The notes below the pieces were generated by a model, which saw only the letters and a program-made list of their open reading frames with translations, was not told the DNA's origin and did not search any database. Positions 33,251 through 43,851 of a DNA stretch of 64,000 nt are shown piece by piece. This stretch comes from Dipteronia dyeriana (lineage: Eukaryota > Streptophyta > Magnoliopsida > Sapindales > Sapindaceae). A program made the position numbers and the translations under genes. Where the stretch lies: positions 92,587,052 through 92,651,051 of the forward strand of contig CM065297.1 in the NCBI GenBank assembly GCA_032871835.1, written 5' to 3'. Position 1 is the first letter of the stretch. Every line of letters starts with the position of its first letter.

Positions 33251-34249
33251 CTTGTACTTCCTCAATTCGGTACACACGTTCTTCTTGCATATTCTGATCT
33301 AGGATGTTGTGGCTATGACTAAATCATCTTCCCTTTTGAAAATATCTATTTCCATTAATTCGCTCAAAACTAGAAATTTTGTGCAAGTTGGAATATGTCA
33401 TATAAAATTGGCTTGAAGCCTAAGTTGTCTCAATGCGCTCATAATATGTCCTATAAAACTGACATAAAATTGGCTAAAAGTCTATGCCGCCTCTAAGCGC
33501 TCATCTTCCACTACCAAAATAACGCATCGGTATGCATCAGATTAATTTTTATATGTACCAACTATTAGAAGAGATCAAATCATTTAGTTCATGCATCTTG
33601 TTTTGTATTCTTATCGGAGGCTGCAACTTATTGTGATTTTGGCACTTCCTATAAGTGAAACTTGATACTGATAATACTAAAATTTTGATATTTAAAATAC
33701 AACCAAAATTGCCCTTAAAGCCAAACCCCTGATGAAAAGCCACATCACTTAAACCCTTAAGTTCTTATCAAACACACATATGAGGTCAATATTCAAGCTA
33801 CTCAGCAATATAATGCTGGTAATTTAATTTCTAGCTTGATAAACTTCACCTTGTATGTCAAGCAAAAGTACTATGCCGAGGTTCAGTCATGGTTCGTGTT
33901 ATAGTCTCAAGAGCTTCTTGCTCTTTAAAGATATACTGAATCTTATTGTGTCAAATCTCATAGATTACATAATTCGTTTATCACTTTGAATTATGGCCAC
34001 AATATTTAGATATAAAAGTTATATCATATACTAATCTATGTAAAGACATACAATCTACTATGCAAGCATATTAATTTCCAAAAATACACACGTTTAATGT
34101 TTACGACAACACAAGTTGAAAAAATGATAAAATAATTTAAAGAGTAGAATTGAAAAGTCGTCGAGGCTTCTAATCATCATCCATTTCCAAAAAAGTAATT
34201 ATCATAAATTTAGTACTGCATTAAAATTATAATTCTAACATTGTACTTA

Positions 34250-35902
34250 AAATTTTAGAATTCCCATTGTTTGGTGATCATACAACATAAGAATACGAAG
34301 TCCAAGTCCCAAAAATAATAAAAGGATGAAACTGATTTTTTTAAAATATTTATTAAAGAACAGTTTTAAAAAAATAATTCTAAAATATGGGACTTTGTAT
34401 GTTGTTCTTTCTTCTATCTCATATTCATATGCATCACCACCAAGAAAGACTTTCTTAATCTTCATAACTCATCTAACTGCCACTTTCTCAAGCCTTGGCC
34501 CTCTTCCATGGGTGCAACAATTCATGTGCCAAGCACTATGAATATTTGAATGCAAATGCTTAATTCAGTAGATCGCCTCATATTCGTGAAAATGCGTTGC
34601 TCTTATGTAATTTCAAGATCACGTGCTATTAGACCGAAAACTTCACAGTACCCTACTCTAGCTTTTCCAACCTTATAGATCTAGTTAGACTTAACTCTTC
34701 GGAAAATTTCATTAAAAGACTATCCACCGCATCTCTTATCATAAAAAGCAGTCTAATTTGACCATGGCTATATATCATTAATAAGATTCATAAAATCTTC
34801 TATATTAAAACATAAGAGACGATGTAGATTAATCTCATAATTTCTATGTCACTTTAAAAATCTTGTCTTTATTGACCTCATACATTTACAAAGTACATGA
34901 AAGGTTTCATTTCTGATCTCATAATTGATTAGATAGAGAGTTCTAATCGAAAGCAATTTAATTTAGCTCCCACTGAGGTTAAATTCCATTGAATTCCTAG
35001 CACTTGATTTAAGAAATATATTTTTCAAACTCAAATTAGTTGAAAAAAATATCTTTCTGTTTTTTTTTTAAATAAAAGCAATAAACAAAAAAGTGTTTTT
35101 CTAAAAAAAGTCACTTTATTTTATTCTTCAAAAATAAAAAACACTTTATTTAATAAAAAAAAATTGAATTTGAAAAAAATGGGTCAGGCGGTGCGTGCAA
35201 GTGTGCAACCACACAACTCACATGCGAGACACGTGCGTACCATGCTTCTCGCATGCGCCTCACATGCACTGGCAAAAGCCTGTGTGCTTGGCGTTACACT
35301 CGTAGACCACAGAGTAGTGTGTATGCGCCGTGCTTTGGTCATTCGCCGATGAACAAACCACCGTCTTCCAACTCGGTTTTTCATGCTGAATCCAATGATT
35401 CAATCGGTTACTTTGTTTGGGTCAGGAGTGAACGATCATCGCTGCCCTAAAACGCTGCTGAACTGTGTTCTTCATGTTCATCATCCAAAAACAAACCCAT
35501 AATAATTTTCATCTTTCGATTTACGTCAGAAAAACTCAAAACAGTTTTTCTCACTATATACTAATCGGAATTACGTGTATGACCTACTGCTGGAAAGCTC
35601 TCACAAACCCTTTCTAACAGTACCACGATCACATAAAAATAAAAAACATTGCAGTGAATCATGACTAAATAAAGTTACGGGTTCCATACTAAAATTTTCA
35701 AAAAAAAACTTTCATGTATGGTGTTGAATTGTAATCATTATATACAGAACATATAATATAACTGAATATATACACATGTATACATTCCAAAAAAAAAAAA
35801 GGATTCAACAGCGTGGTCTTATGCCGTTTTTTATAAATAAATAAAAAAAACAAAATAAACAAACAACATAATTCAACATTCAACCAGAACACAAACCCAA
35901 AA
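34250..35902. other. Copia gag/leader region, no readable gene
   Basis: By position this is the upstream part of the split copia element. A small block at 35170-35460 is distinctly GC-richer, with several GCATGC/CACATG motifs and overlapping 60-66 codon ORFs on both strands, none with a domain. Source unknown. Confidence 0.3.
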
Positions 35903-35918
35903 CAGACTCTAACATCAA
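35903..35918 (-). other. Decayed primer binding site of the split copia element
   Basis: Directly inside the 5' LTR the minus strand reads TTGATGTTAGAGTCTG, against TTGGTATCAGAGCCTG expected. All four differences are transitions. Confidence 0.5.
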
Positions 35919-36328
35919 TGTTGATTATTATTACAATTAATAATAAACATGTTAAAAATATAAAGTATTCGGATTAACACATTTCACCGTTGAAAATTCT
36001 AATCATGGGACTGAAATGGGATAGTGAGCAAGTTGTACCACTAATCGGAGAACGATCAAAGATTTTGGAATCCAGAAAGTTCCTTCAATTCATCGTGCAA
36101 ATTGTTGTTATCGAAAAGCTCAGCAAAATCAAAACTTGATATTCAAATTTAAATAAATTTAAATTTAATATCTTATGTATCCATTTAACCATTTATCTGA
36201 TCAATTTGAATTTAACTTAATTATCACTATATCTGATAATTTAAATTCAAACTATCAGGTTGTTTAATCCATATCATTAATTTTCAAGTAATTAACTGAT
36301 ATAACCACTTGACCGTATTTTTCTAACA
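35919..36328 (-). repeat. 5' LTR of the split copia element
   Basis: On the minus strand it runs from TGTTAGAAAAATACGG to AATAATCAACA, keeping TG and CA ends. It aligns with 16180-16851 but has lost two internal blocks, including the TATA region. CCAGA follows at 36329-36333. Confidence 0.7.
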
Positions 36329-36333
36329 CCAGA

Positions 36334-38102
36334 TTTTAGCATCAACAATCTACTCTCAAATACTTAGCATGTCGTGGGTTTTGTGTTGGTTGATAAATTT
36401 TGTGAAAAATGATAATAAGGACCTGTCCTATAAACGTTTTCATTTACTGTTTTTTGAAAATAAAAATGAAAATGAAAACAGTGTTTTTGGTTTTAATTTC
36501 AAAATCTGAAAAACGCATCTGGTAGCATTTGCTGAAAACCGTATTCTGAAAATAAAAACTGTAAAAACATGTCTGGTAGAATAACTGAAAATATCAAAAT
36601 TGTAATATGAAGTTTGCATTTTAATTGATATTATGGCCTAAAATTATAGGAAAAAATAGATAAGAAACTAGTTTTTTTTTTTAAGTAATTAATTTTGTCC
36701 ATAACTTTTAAAATTTAAATTAATGTTAAAGATAAGATGTAACATAATGTAAAAGATAAGATAAAATTTGTTAAAAAAATTAAAGATAATTTATATTTAA
36801 AAATATAAGATATTTATTATAAAATTTCTTATTTCCCTCCCAACTTATGCGATGCAGATCTCAAAATTTTGTTGGTCTGGTTCTCAGGCTTTAGGAGAAG
36901 AAGAACAACACCGGGAAGAATTTTTTTTCCAGGTATTAGGCTTTAGAAGAACCAAGCAACAATCGAAAGAAGAATAAGCATCAAAATTTCCTGCTCTTGG
37001 AGCTGATTATCATGATACGGTACCAAACAGCTATAGCTGAAGTTTCTACATCTTAAATTGTTCTCTAAACTTGTCCTTCAATGGTGTTTTACCCAAACAG
37101 TTTGCTTTTGAACCTTCATTAATGATACTGCCTTTGTGTAATCAATGTTTTTGGGTACCTTGTGTGAGGTTGGGACTTGAGTGACGAATCAAGAAGAAGA
37201 AAAAAAGAAAAAAAGAAAAACAATGGGAAGACGAAGAACAGTGACGAATCGAGAAGGAGGAGAAATTTTTTCATGTCTAGGTCCCTAGCTTTAGAAGAAC
37301 ATAACAATTGGAGGGAGAAGAACAACAACAATTGAAAGAAGAAATTTTTCCAGATCTCTGGCTTTAGAAAAACATAACAACAATTGGATAATGAAGAAGA
37401 GGAGGAGTGATGAAGAACAGTGACTAATCAAGAAAAAGAAAAAGAAAAAAAGAACAAGTGTCACATTGCCAAGATCGGCGTCGCCGGAGGAGGTGAGCGG
37501 AGGAGGATCTCACCTCCTCCGGCGTTGGCGAAGAAGAAGAGAGAAGAAGAAGAACTGACCTGGCGAAGAAGAAGAGAAGATTGAAAGCCAAAATTAAATT
37601 GAGTTTTTTTTCAAAAAAAAATGAAAAACAAACTCAAGAACAAAATAAAAAACATGTTTTAAGTGTTTTTTAAAATTTTAACTTTTTGTTTTGTATTCTA
37701 TTTTGTTTTTATTTTTTAAAAATAAAATAAAAAACGATTAACGAATGTTAATTTGAAATCGTTTTTAGAAAACACAAACGGGCTAAAAAAACGGTTACAA
37801 GACATACCCCTCCCAAAATTTTCCGAGAAAACGATTTCCATAAATTTCATGTTTTTTTTTTGTTTATAGTAAAAGTGAAATATGTTTCCAAACGTGACAT
37901 ATCTTTTAAAAACGTTAAATATTTTTGAAAACATGATAAATGTATAAAAAAATGAAATATAAACTATTTAAAAACTTTATAAAATCAATTTTTTTAAGGG
38001 ATACGTAAAATATATTTTACATAACAGTTTTAAGAATTATAAGATTTAAGGCTCTCATGATCCTTTAGCTAAAGATGTTTATTTATTTATTTATTTTTGT
38101 AA
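36334..38102. other. Unassigned, possible degraded hAT-like element
   Basis: The start (about 36420-36560) and end (about 37640-37790) are rich in GTTTTC, GAAAATAAAA and AAACG motifs in roughly inverted order, as in hAT-type MITEs, but I could not fix termini or a target duplication. The middle (36900-37580) is AAGAAGAA-rich, with three diverged copies of a TTTAGAAGAAC..AACAA..AATTG segment. No ORF with a domain. Confidence 0.3.
37482..37524. repeat. Perfect 16-bp GC-rich inverted repeat
   Basis: CGCCGGAGGAGGTGAG at 37482-37497 is followed after 11 bp by its exact complement at 37509-37524. It stands out in an AT-rich setting and could form a strong hairpin. Confidence 0.85.
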
Positions 38103-38111
38103 TTAATAATA

Positions 38112-38543
38112 GAGAAAATTGTATAAACTTTCCATGAATTTAACCAATACCGTGTTCAGATGTTATTTTTGTCAAAATCGTACATACTTCCCCTACTTTC
38201 TAATGACTAATTGTTTGGCTCACCTTAAAATTTAAGGTTTTTTTTTTAATTTTTTTTAAATAAAAAAATGGTTAGTTAATTAATTAGGTTCTATTTGTAA
38301 TAAAATCCCTAGCTGTTTAAATAAAAATAATGGTTAGTTAGTTAATTTTATTATAATAAAATCCTCAAATATAATAATTATTATAATAAAATAATTAATT
38401 CAGGGGTAATTTGGCTATTTTAAATTTTAAGGCTAGTTAATCAATTAGTCAATAAAAAACAGGGGAAGTATGTGAAATTTTGACAAAAGTTACATCTGAG
38501 TGCAATATTGATTAAACTCACGGAAGGTTTATGCAATTTGCCC
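38112..38543. mobile_element. 432-bp MITE with 9-bp target duplication (MULE type)
   Basis: TTAATAATA flanks the unit at 38103-38111 and 38544-38552. The outer 110 bp or so of each side are inverted copies: CATACTTCCCCT, TTTTGTCAAAAT and TTAAAATTTAA occur in both arms. The 9-bp duplication and long TIRs indicate a Mutator-derived MITE. No coding capacity. Confidence 0.85.
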
Positions 38544-38979
38544 TTAATAATATTTAAATTAAAAAAATTGACATTGTCAGGATTTGAACCTTGTTTAAGT
38601 TGGGTAAGTACTTAAAATTAATATAACCAACAAAGAGATCATTTTTTTTTTGTCTGAATACCGGACAATCCTGATTTTTTCTAGAAACTGAATAGTGATT
38701 GAAATCTGAATCTGAATGATATGTTTTTTTTATCACATTTGAATAGAATGTCAATTTTTTTTTTTTTTAGATTAAATGATTTAAAAATAGGTAATATGAC
38801 TTTTATACCCTTATTACTTTTAATTGTTATGTATTTCTCATTTTTCATTTTATATGATTGAAACAACTAAATAAAAATAATTTAACAAATCCTAAACCAT
38901 TTTTATGTAATAATGATAAGAGATTATTCATGATTAAGATATGATAAATAATTATTTTTTTACAAAATAAATATGATAA

Positions 38980-39330
38980 AAATGATTTAGAAATGGTTGT
39001 GATTTTAGAAAAAAATAAATAATCGGAGATTTCAACAATGGTGTCGAAAGTGACATGCTATTAATGTTTTTTTTTTAAGTTATCGTAAGTAATTTGCCAA
39101 AAGAAATAAATTTGTATAATATAAAATTATAATAAAATTGTAAATATATTAAATGCAATACAGAGATTTACAATTAAATTAAAAGTTAGGATTTGTTACT
39201 TTTTATTTTAAGTTTTTTTTAAAATTTTTAATTTGTATGATCACTTAAAAAAAAAAACAAAACAATTTAATAATTTCAATTCAGACTCATTAAGTTTTAA
39301 GTTGAAAAAAAAATGACTTGTAAGTCATTT
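38980..39330. repeat. Dispersed repeat, copy 1
   Basis: It resembles 61030-61410 in the same orientation: shared blocks include CAAAAGAAATAAATTT, AAATGCAATA, and TTTCAATTCAGAC / TTTAGTTCAGAC near the ends. Family not identified. Confidence 0.6.
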
Positions 39331-39336
39331 CATGGC

Positions 39337-40107
39337 ACATTTACTAATCAGAAATCCTAATTTGTGGTTTTTGTGTTTGCTAAAATCAATTGAGAATCAA
39401 ATTATGTAGGTCTCACACACTATTCACTAATTAAGTTTCTCCAACTAACTTGATTTTCCCTTCCCACTTAAGGAATCACGTTTACTAATCATGAATGGAT
39501 GAAATCGGAATTAAGTTCTATTGAAAAGAGAATAGAGAGGAGTCAGAATCAATTTACTAAATTACATTCCATTGTTTCCAAATAATTCAAGAATCAGAAA
39601 CATAATCAAATTTAATTCATTTCCAATGTTTGCTTAAACTAAGGAATCATAATTATACATAATTGATTACAAAAAATACCCTTGTATATATAACATGATG
39701 AAATTTATTTATTTTTTATTACGAAAAAATATATTTTATTTTACTCATAACGCTATAGTTATAATCATAATATCTCTATATTGTAAAATTTGATCTGGAA
39801 AGAACTATTGAGATAATATGATTAAAAAAATAAAGTCGCAATAATACACTTTATAAACGGTAAAATGAACATTAAATAACGAGATGACTTAAGACTTATT
39901 TTAAAATGGTGGAAATAATATATATATATATACAAAAAATTTCAAGTCAGTGCGTACTGATATAAATTTGTCAGTACAATGGATGTGAACCATTAGATTT
40001 ACATGCTTTGACTCCAAGTGTATGCACTTGTCAAAACTTCTCCATAATCAATTGTCCACATACAATGCACTAATATAACTTATATCAGTACGCACTGACT
40101 GAAAAAC

Positions 40108-40146
<39 letters not shown>

Positions 40147-40700
40147 AAATATGAATATATAGTAGATATTATAATTATTTTTTTGAAAGGTGCGGTAATT
40201 ATTTTTGTTCACAAATGGTATTGTACATATAAAGATGATTTTTTTATAAATAAAACATCTAGCATAATATAAAATATTAATTTTGTAAACCAATATAGAG
40301 ATTCAAAAAATTAAAAAAGTAAACCAATATGATTTACGTAAATTAAAAACAAATGTCAATAATCATGAAGAAAACGATTTTTTTTTAAGTGAGAATATTT
40401 TAGTAAAAATATCACGAATTTCTTTTTCAATTAGGGAAGAGAAATTGATTCCTAGGGTGGGTGGGAGGAATCAAGTTCCATTTCCATCTGGAACTTAATT
40501 CCTTATTTGTGAGTGAGGCCCACGGAAGTTAATTCGTTGAAAATTTAGTAAACAATGGAATTCATGAAACAAGAACTTAATTCCCTCTTCCTAAGTAGGA
40601 ATCCTAATTAATAAACACGCCAACATGATTCTCTTTCTCAAAAAAATAATTTCCTTTCATTTTATTATCGATTAGTAAACGCGCCAACGCGCTTTTATTT
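39337..40700. mobile_element. Candidate MITE cluster with GGCRCRTTTACTAATC ends
   Basis: GGCACATTTACTAATC at 39337 is matched in inverted orientation by GATTAGTAAACGCGCC at about 40671-40686, and related inner copies occur (CACGTTTACTAATC near 39478, TTAATAAACACGCC near 40609). Such ends resemble PIF/Harbinger or hAT MITEs. No clean target duplication was seen, and the interior holds a second MITE. Confidence 0.45.
39933..40110. mobile_element. 178-bp MITE inserted in a TA tract
   Basis: The arms are inverted copies including CAGTGCGTACTGATATAA (left) and its complement (right, 40080-40100). Both sides are bordered by (TA)n, so the target duplication would be TA as in Stowaway/Tc1-mariner MITEs, though it cannot be told from the microsatellite. 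Confidence 0.7.
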
Positions 40701-40710
40701 GTAGTACAGG

Positions 40711-41206
40711 TGTTTGATGAAAGATTTGTGAGAAAAGAAAAGATAAGAAGAGTAAATAGAAGAAAGAAAGATTTAGAAATATGAATAAGAAAAACATAGC
40801 AGCACAGAGAATGTTTTTCTAGTTCTTCATTTCACCCAGATCAACTTGCAAATGAATTGTCTTGATACATTTATATACACACACACTTCGTGTGTTATCT
40901 AATTGAAGAATCAATTAATTGAAATATATCTTTTGGTAATTCTCCCAACCAACTTTCCCCCCAGAATTTTGATAACAAACTTTAGGCGGGAAAGTTTGTT
41001 ATATTTGTTACTCAGTTGAAGATGATCATGTGGTGATCATGTGATGATGTCAGTGATGATGGAGTCGATTCTTATCTCTTTTCTAGACCATTGTTGTAGA
41101 TTCGTGTGTCTTGAATGTACTGGACAATTCTCTTGGCTTTGCTATTTTGTACTACATCAGTCTTCATTGCTTTACAGTTCCACCATTGCTTGCAGTACTT
41201 CTAACA
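40711..41206 (-). repeat. 3' LTR of a truncated copia element
   Basis: On the minus strand, after a polypurine tract (TTGAGGGGGA), it runs TGTTAGAAGTACTGC to CATCAAACA, 496 bp, with a TATATAAATG box near 40880 and a CT-rich leader. No second LTR of this type was found in the window. Confidence 0.75.
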
Positions 41207-41615
41207 TCCCCCTCAAGCTGAATATAGGAGAGACACCAATATTCAACTTGGATCGAAGGTAATCAAACCGTGGAGAAGGAAGAGCTTTGGTTAAGATGTC
41301 TGCATATTGATAGGCAGTCGGAACATGATGAACTGTAATAGCACCAGCATAAACCTTTTCTCGGATGAAATGAACATCGATTTCGATGTGCTTTGTCCGA
41401 GCGTGATACACTGAATTTTTGGCTAACAATTCAGCCCTCTGATTGTCACACCAAAGAGTTGGGCATTGCGAGAGAGAGATGCCAAGTTCAGAAAACAATG
41501 AGGTGAGCCAAATGGCTTCAGTAGCAGCCTGGGAAAGAGCTCTGTATTCAGCCTCACAGCTGGACTTGGCAACAACAGTCTGTTTCTTGGAGCTCCAAGC
41601 TATAAGATTTCCACA
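41207..41615 (-). pseudogene. Copia RNase H C-terminal fragment
   Basis: An open minus-strand frame reads CGNLIAWSSKKQTVVAKSSC, EAEYRALSQAATEAIWL, LWCDNQRAELLAKN, HARTKHIEIDVHFIREKV and QYADILTKALPSPRFDYLRS. These are the RNase H end motifs of Ty1/copia pol, including the E-A-E-Y and T-K-H-I-E blocks. It is intact over 130 codons but cut off just before CGNLIAW at about 41615, where unrelated DNA begins. The upstream pol is absent. Confidence 0.9.
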
Positions 41616-41629
41616 CAAGTACTCACAAT

Positions 41630-42411
41630 GTATACACTATGTATACACACATTGTTCCTCTCTTTTAGTCGTATCTCTCTCTCTTTCTCTTGTATATTTT
41701 CCTATGTGTTGTTACATATATTTTTGCAATGAGATTGTGGATCTATTTATATGTGCATAAAACCCTAATCCTCGTTATACATATAAGGAAAGATTGTGGT
41801 GTTTAATTAGGACTTGTTACTTGTTGAAATCGTATTTATCTTCTTTCATGTTTTGGAGATCTTGTGCATTAAATTATAATCTTCACAGGATTCTAGTTGA
41901 GTAGTTCATTTAGGACTTATTTCCCGATTGATGCGCGATCTTTTAGAAGAGGAAATTTATTGCTAGACCTAGACTCTCTAATTTGTAGGAAGAAATGGTA
42001 ATATTTCTTTATTAGAATGTAACTATAGATTCATTGCTTGTGTAAGATTCTTCTTTGTATTTGAGTCGTAGTTGAACTTGTGTTACTATCTTGACTGAGC
42101 ATCTCTTTGTCGATCGTTTCTCAACCTAACTGGGTACTCTTTTCCCGATCGGCTTTACTACCCAATCGGGTTTAGACCTATCTTGGCCGATCGGTTTAGT
42201 TTGACCACCCCATCCAGTAACATACTTTGACTTGGGCGAATGTTGACTGGTTGACTTTCCCGACCATGCTTATTTTACTCGATCGGTTCACTCAACCGCT
42301 CGCTAATTACTAGGGATTGTTTCTCTTATCTGATGATGTGGTCTACCATATATTCCGAGTTATTCGCTATCTTTCCTGACATGTCATGCTGCCGAAAAAA
42401 TCCCTATAACA
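41630..42411 (-). repeat. Possible solo LTR
   Basis: Read on the minus strand the block starts TGTTATAGGGATTTTTTCGG, has several CGATCGG-like motifs in the first half, a CATATAAATAG TATA box near 41750, and then an AG-rich leader ending near TGTATACA. This looks like U3-R-U5, but no target duplication or partner was found and the left edge is a guess. Confidence 0.4.
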
Positions 42412-42412
42412 G

Positions 42413-42612
42413 CATGTAAGTGTGTGTGTGTGTAACTAAATATCTTCAAATATTTAAGCAAGGTGCTAAGCAATATACTTTTGAAGTGTTATTGAGTTTG
42501 ATGATGTTGTTGGAGCTTGGTCATGAGCAATAAGGCTTAATCTACCCTTACAAGTTAATCCTCAATTGTGGTTTGTCAGTCGAAATAAGCATCAACAATT
42601 GAGGAATTTACA
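42413..42612 (-). repeat. Truncated 3' LTR of the SIRE-like element
   Basis: Homologous to 47810-48013 (shared TTTAAGCAAGGTGCTAA, AATCTACCCTTACAAGTTAA); only the first 200 bp of the LTR remain. Confidence 0.8.
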
Positions 42613-43851
42613 ATCTCCCCATTTGGCTATTTCGTGACAAAATCACCACTCACAAATTATCCTTATAAGAATAAAAAATAAACACAAGAGGTCAACAAAA
42701 AGTTTTTCTATATTACAATGAGAAACCTAGATACTAGATCTTCAATTCTTCAAGCTCTTGTAGAATAGTCATCTCTACAAAACAATGAGAACTACAATTT
42801 CCAAGACAAATGTATGTAAGGTGATTAAGAGAAATAAAAATAAGAACAATTTACATACAATAAAAAAAACATGCAACAACAATGCAAATGCAAATGCTCC
42901 CCCTATATGGGTTACTTCCCTTCAACAAGTCAATCTCCCCTCATATACAACTCTCAACTCCCTCTAAATCCCACTAAATCCACACTACTCCCTCTTTTTG
43001 TCACAAGATAGACAAAAGGGTAATCCCCAAATGGGTCACTTTAGCAAAGAGAGTTATTAGCATCAAAGATAAGTGCATAATCATATAAATCAACTTTATG
43101 CAACTTAATTAAGTGAGGGAGAAGAGAATGGAGATTTGATTTATAAGAAAATGTGTGAGATTATTGCCTTGGATGGAAGACATGCAACATTAACCTTCAA
43201 AGCATGGTATTTGGCAAAGCAAATATGAAAAGAGTTTTCAAAAAAAAAATCAAACCAATTTGTACCATTTTGTCAAAAATGAAAAAGATATAACATTGAA
43301 CATTTTCAACAAACACAAAAGCAACATTTTCAATCCTTAGTGACCAACCAAGACATGGATATAAAATCCTTACTGATTGAATGGATATGAAATCCTTATT
43401 GGTTGTCGACTTGTTCAACCATTACGAAAAGAGACAAGACTAAATTTGGATGAGACATCCTTATTTAGAATGGACACAAGGACCTTATTGAGTTTTGCCT
43501 TATCCGAATCTTTCATGCATAATTTCACACACAAAAACCATACAATAATATTTAAGCATGTCAACATCAAGTTCTCATAACATGGAAATAAATTATAGGT
43601 CAATCAAATGTATTCCCCAATCAAATTTTCTAGTCCAAAACTGCATGTTTGAACATAAATGAGACATGGATTGCAATCAAGGCAAAGGCACACTTATTGA
43701 ATAAAAAAATCCATGTGTGTGTGTGTGTGTAACCATGATTCTTAAGTAATTAATTAAAGAGCATAAAGTTGATCAATTTTCTGTTTATTTCAACAAAGCA
43801 AGGTTGCATCTTTGCTTGATCTCTCCATATGGGGTCAATCACCAAAACAAG

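Larger units (their letters stand above)
16180..36328 (-). mobile_element. Old Ty1/copia element on the minus strand, expanded to 20 kb by nested insertions
   Basis: Two related LTRs, 16180-16851 (3' LTR) and 35919-36328 (5' LTR), are flanked on their outer sides by the same 5-mer: CCAGA at 16175-16179 and 36329-36333. Coding remnants between them are on the minus strand in copia order: CCHC knuckle near 33200, integrase-RT linker near 31250-31310, RT at 28950-29835. A decayed Met-tRNA primer site abuts the right LTR. Removing the gypsy (16871-25147), CACTA (25375-28390) and AT-rich (29836-31193) insertions leaves about 7.5 kb, a plausible copia length. All coding parts are broken. Confidence 0.7.

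Noticed and set aside
35164..35450. Small Cys/His/Arg-rich ORFs on both strands as genes
   Set aside because: Overlapping on both strands in a GC-rich block with no recognisable domain or splice context.
41630..42411. Part of the SIRE LTR
   Set aside because: It shows no similarity to 46080-47810, where the matching LTR sequence should be.
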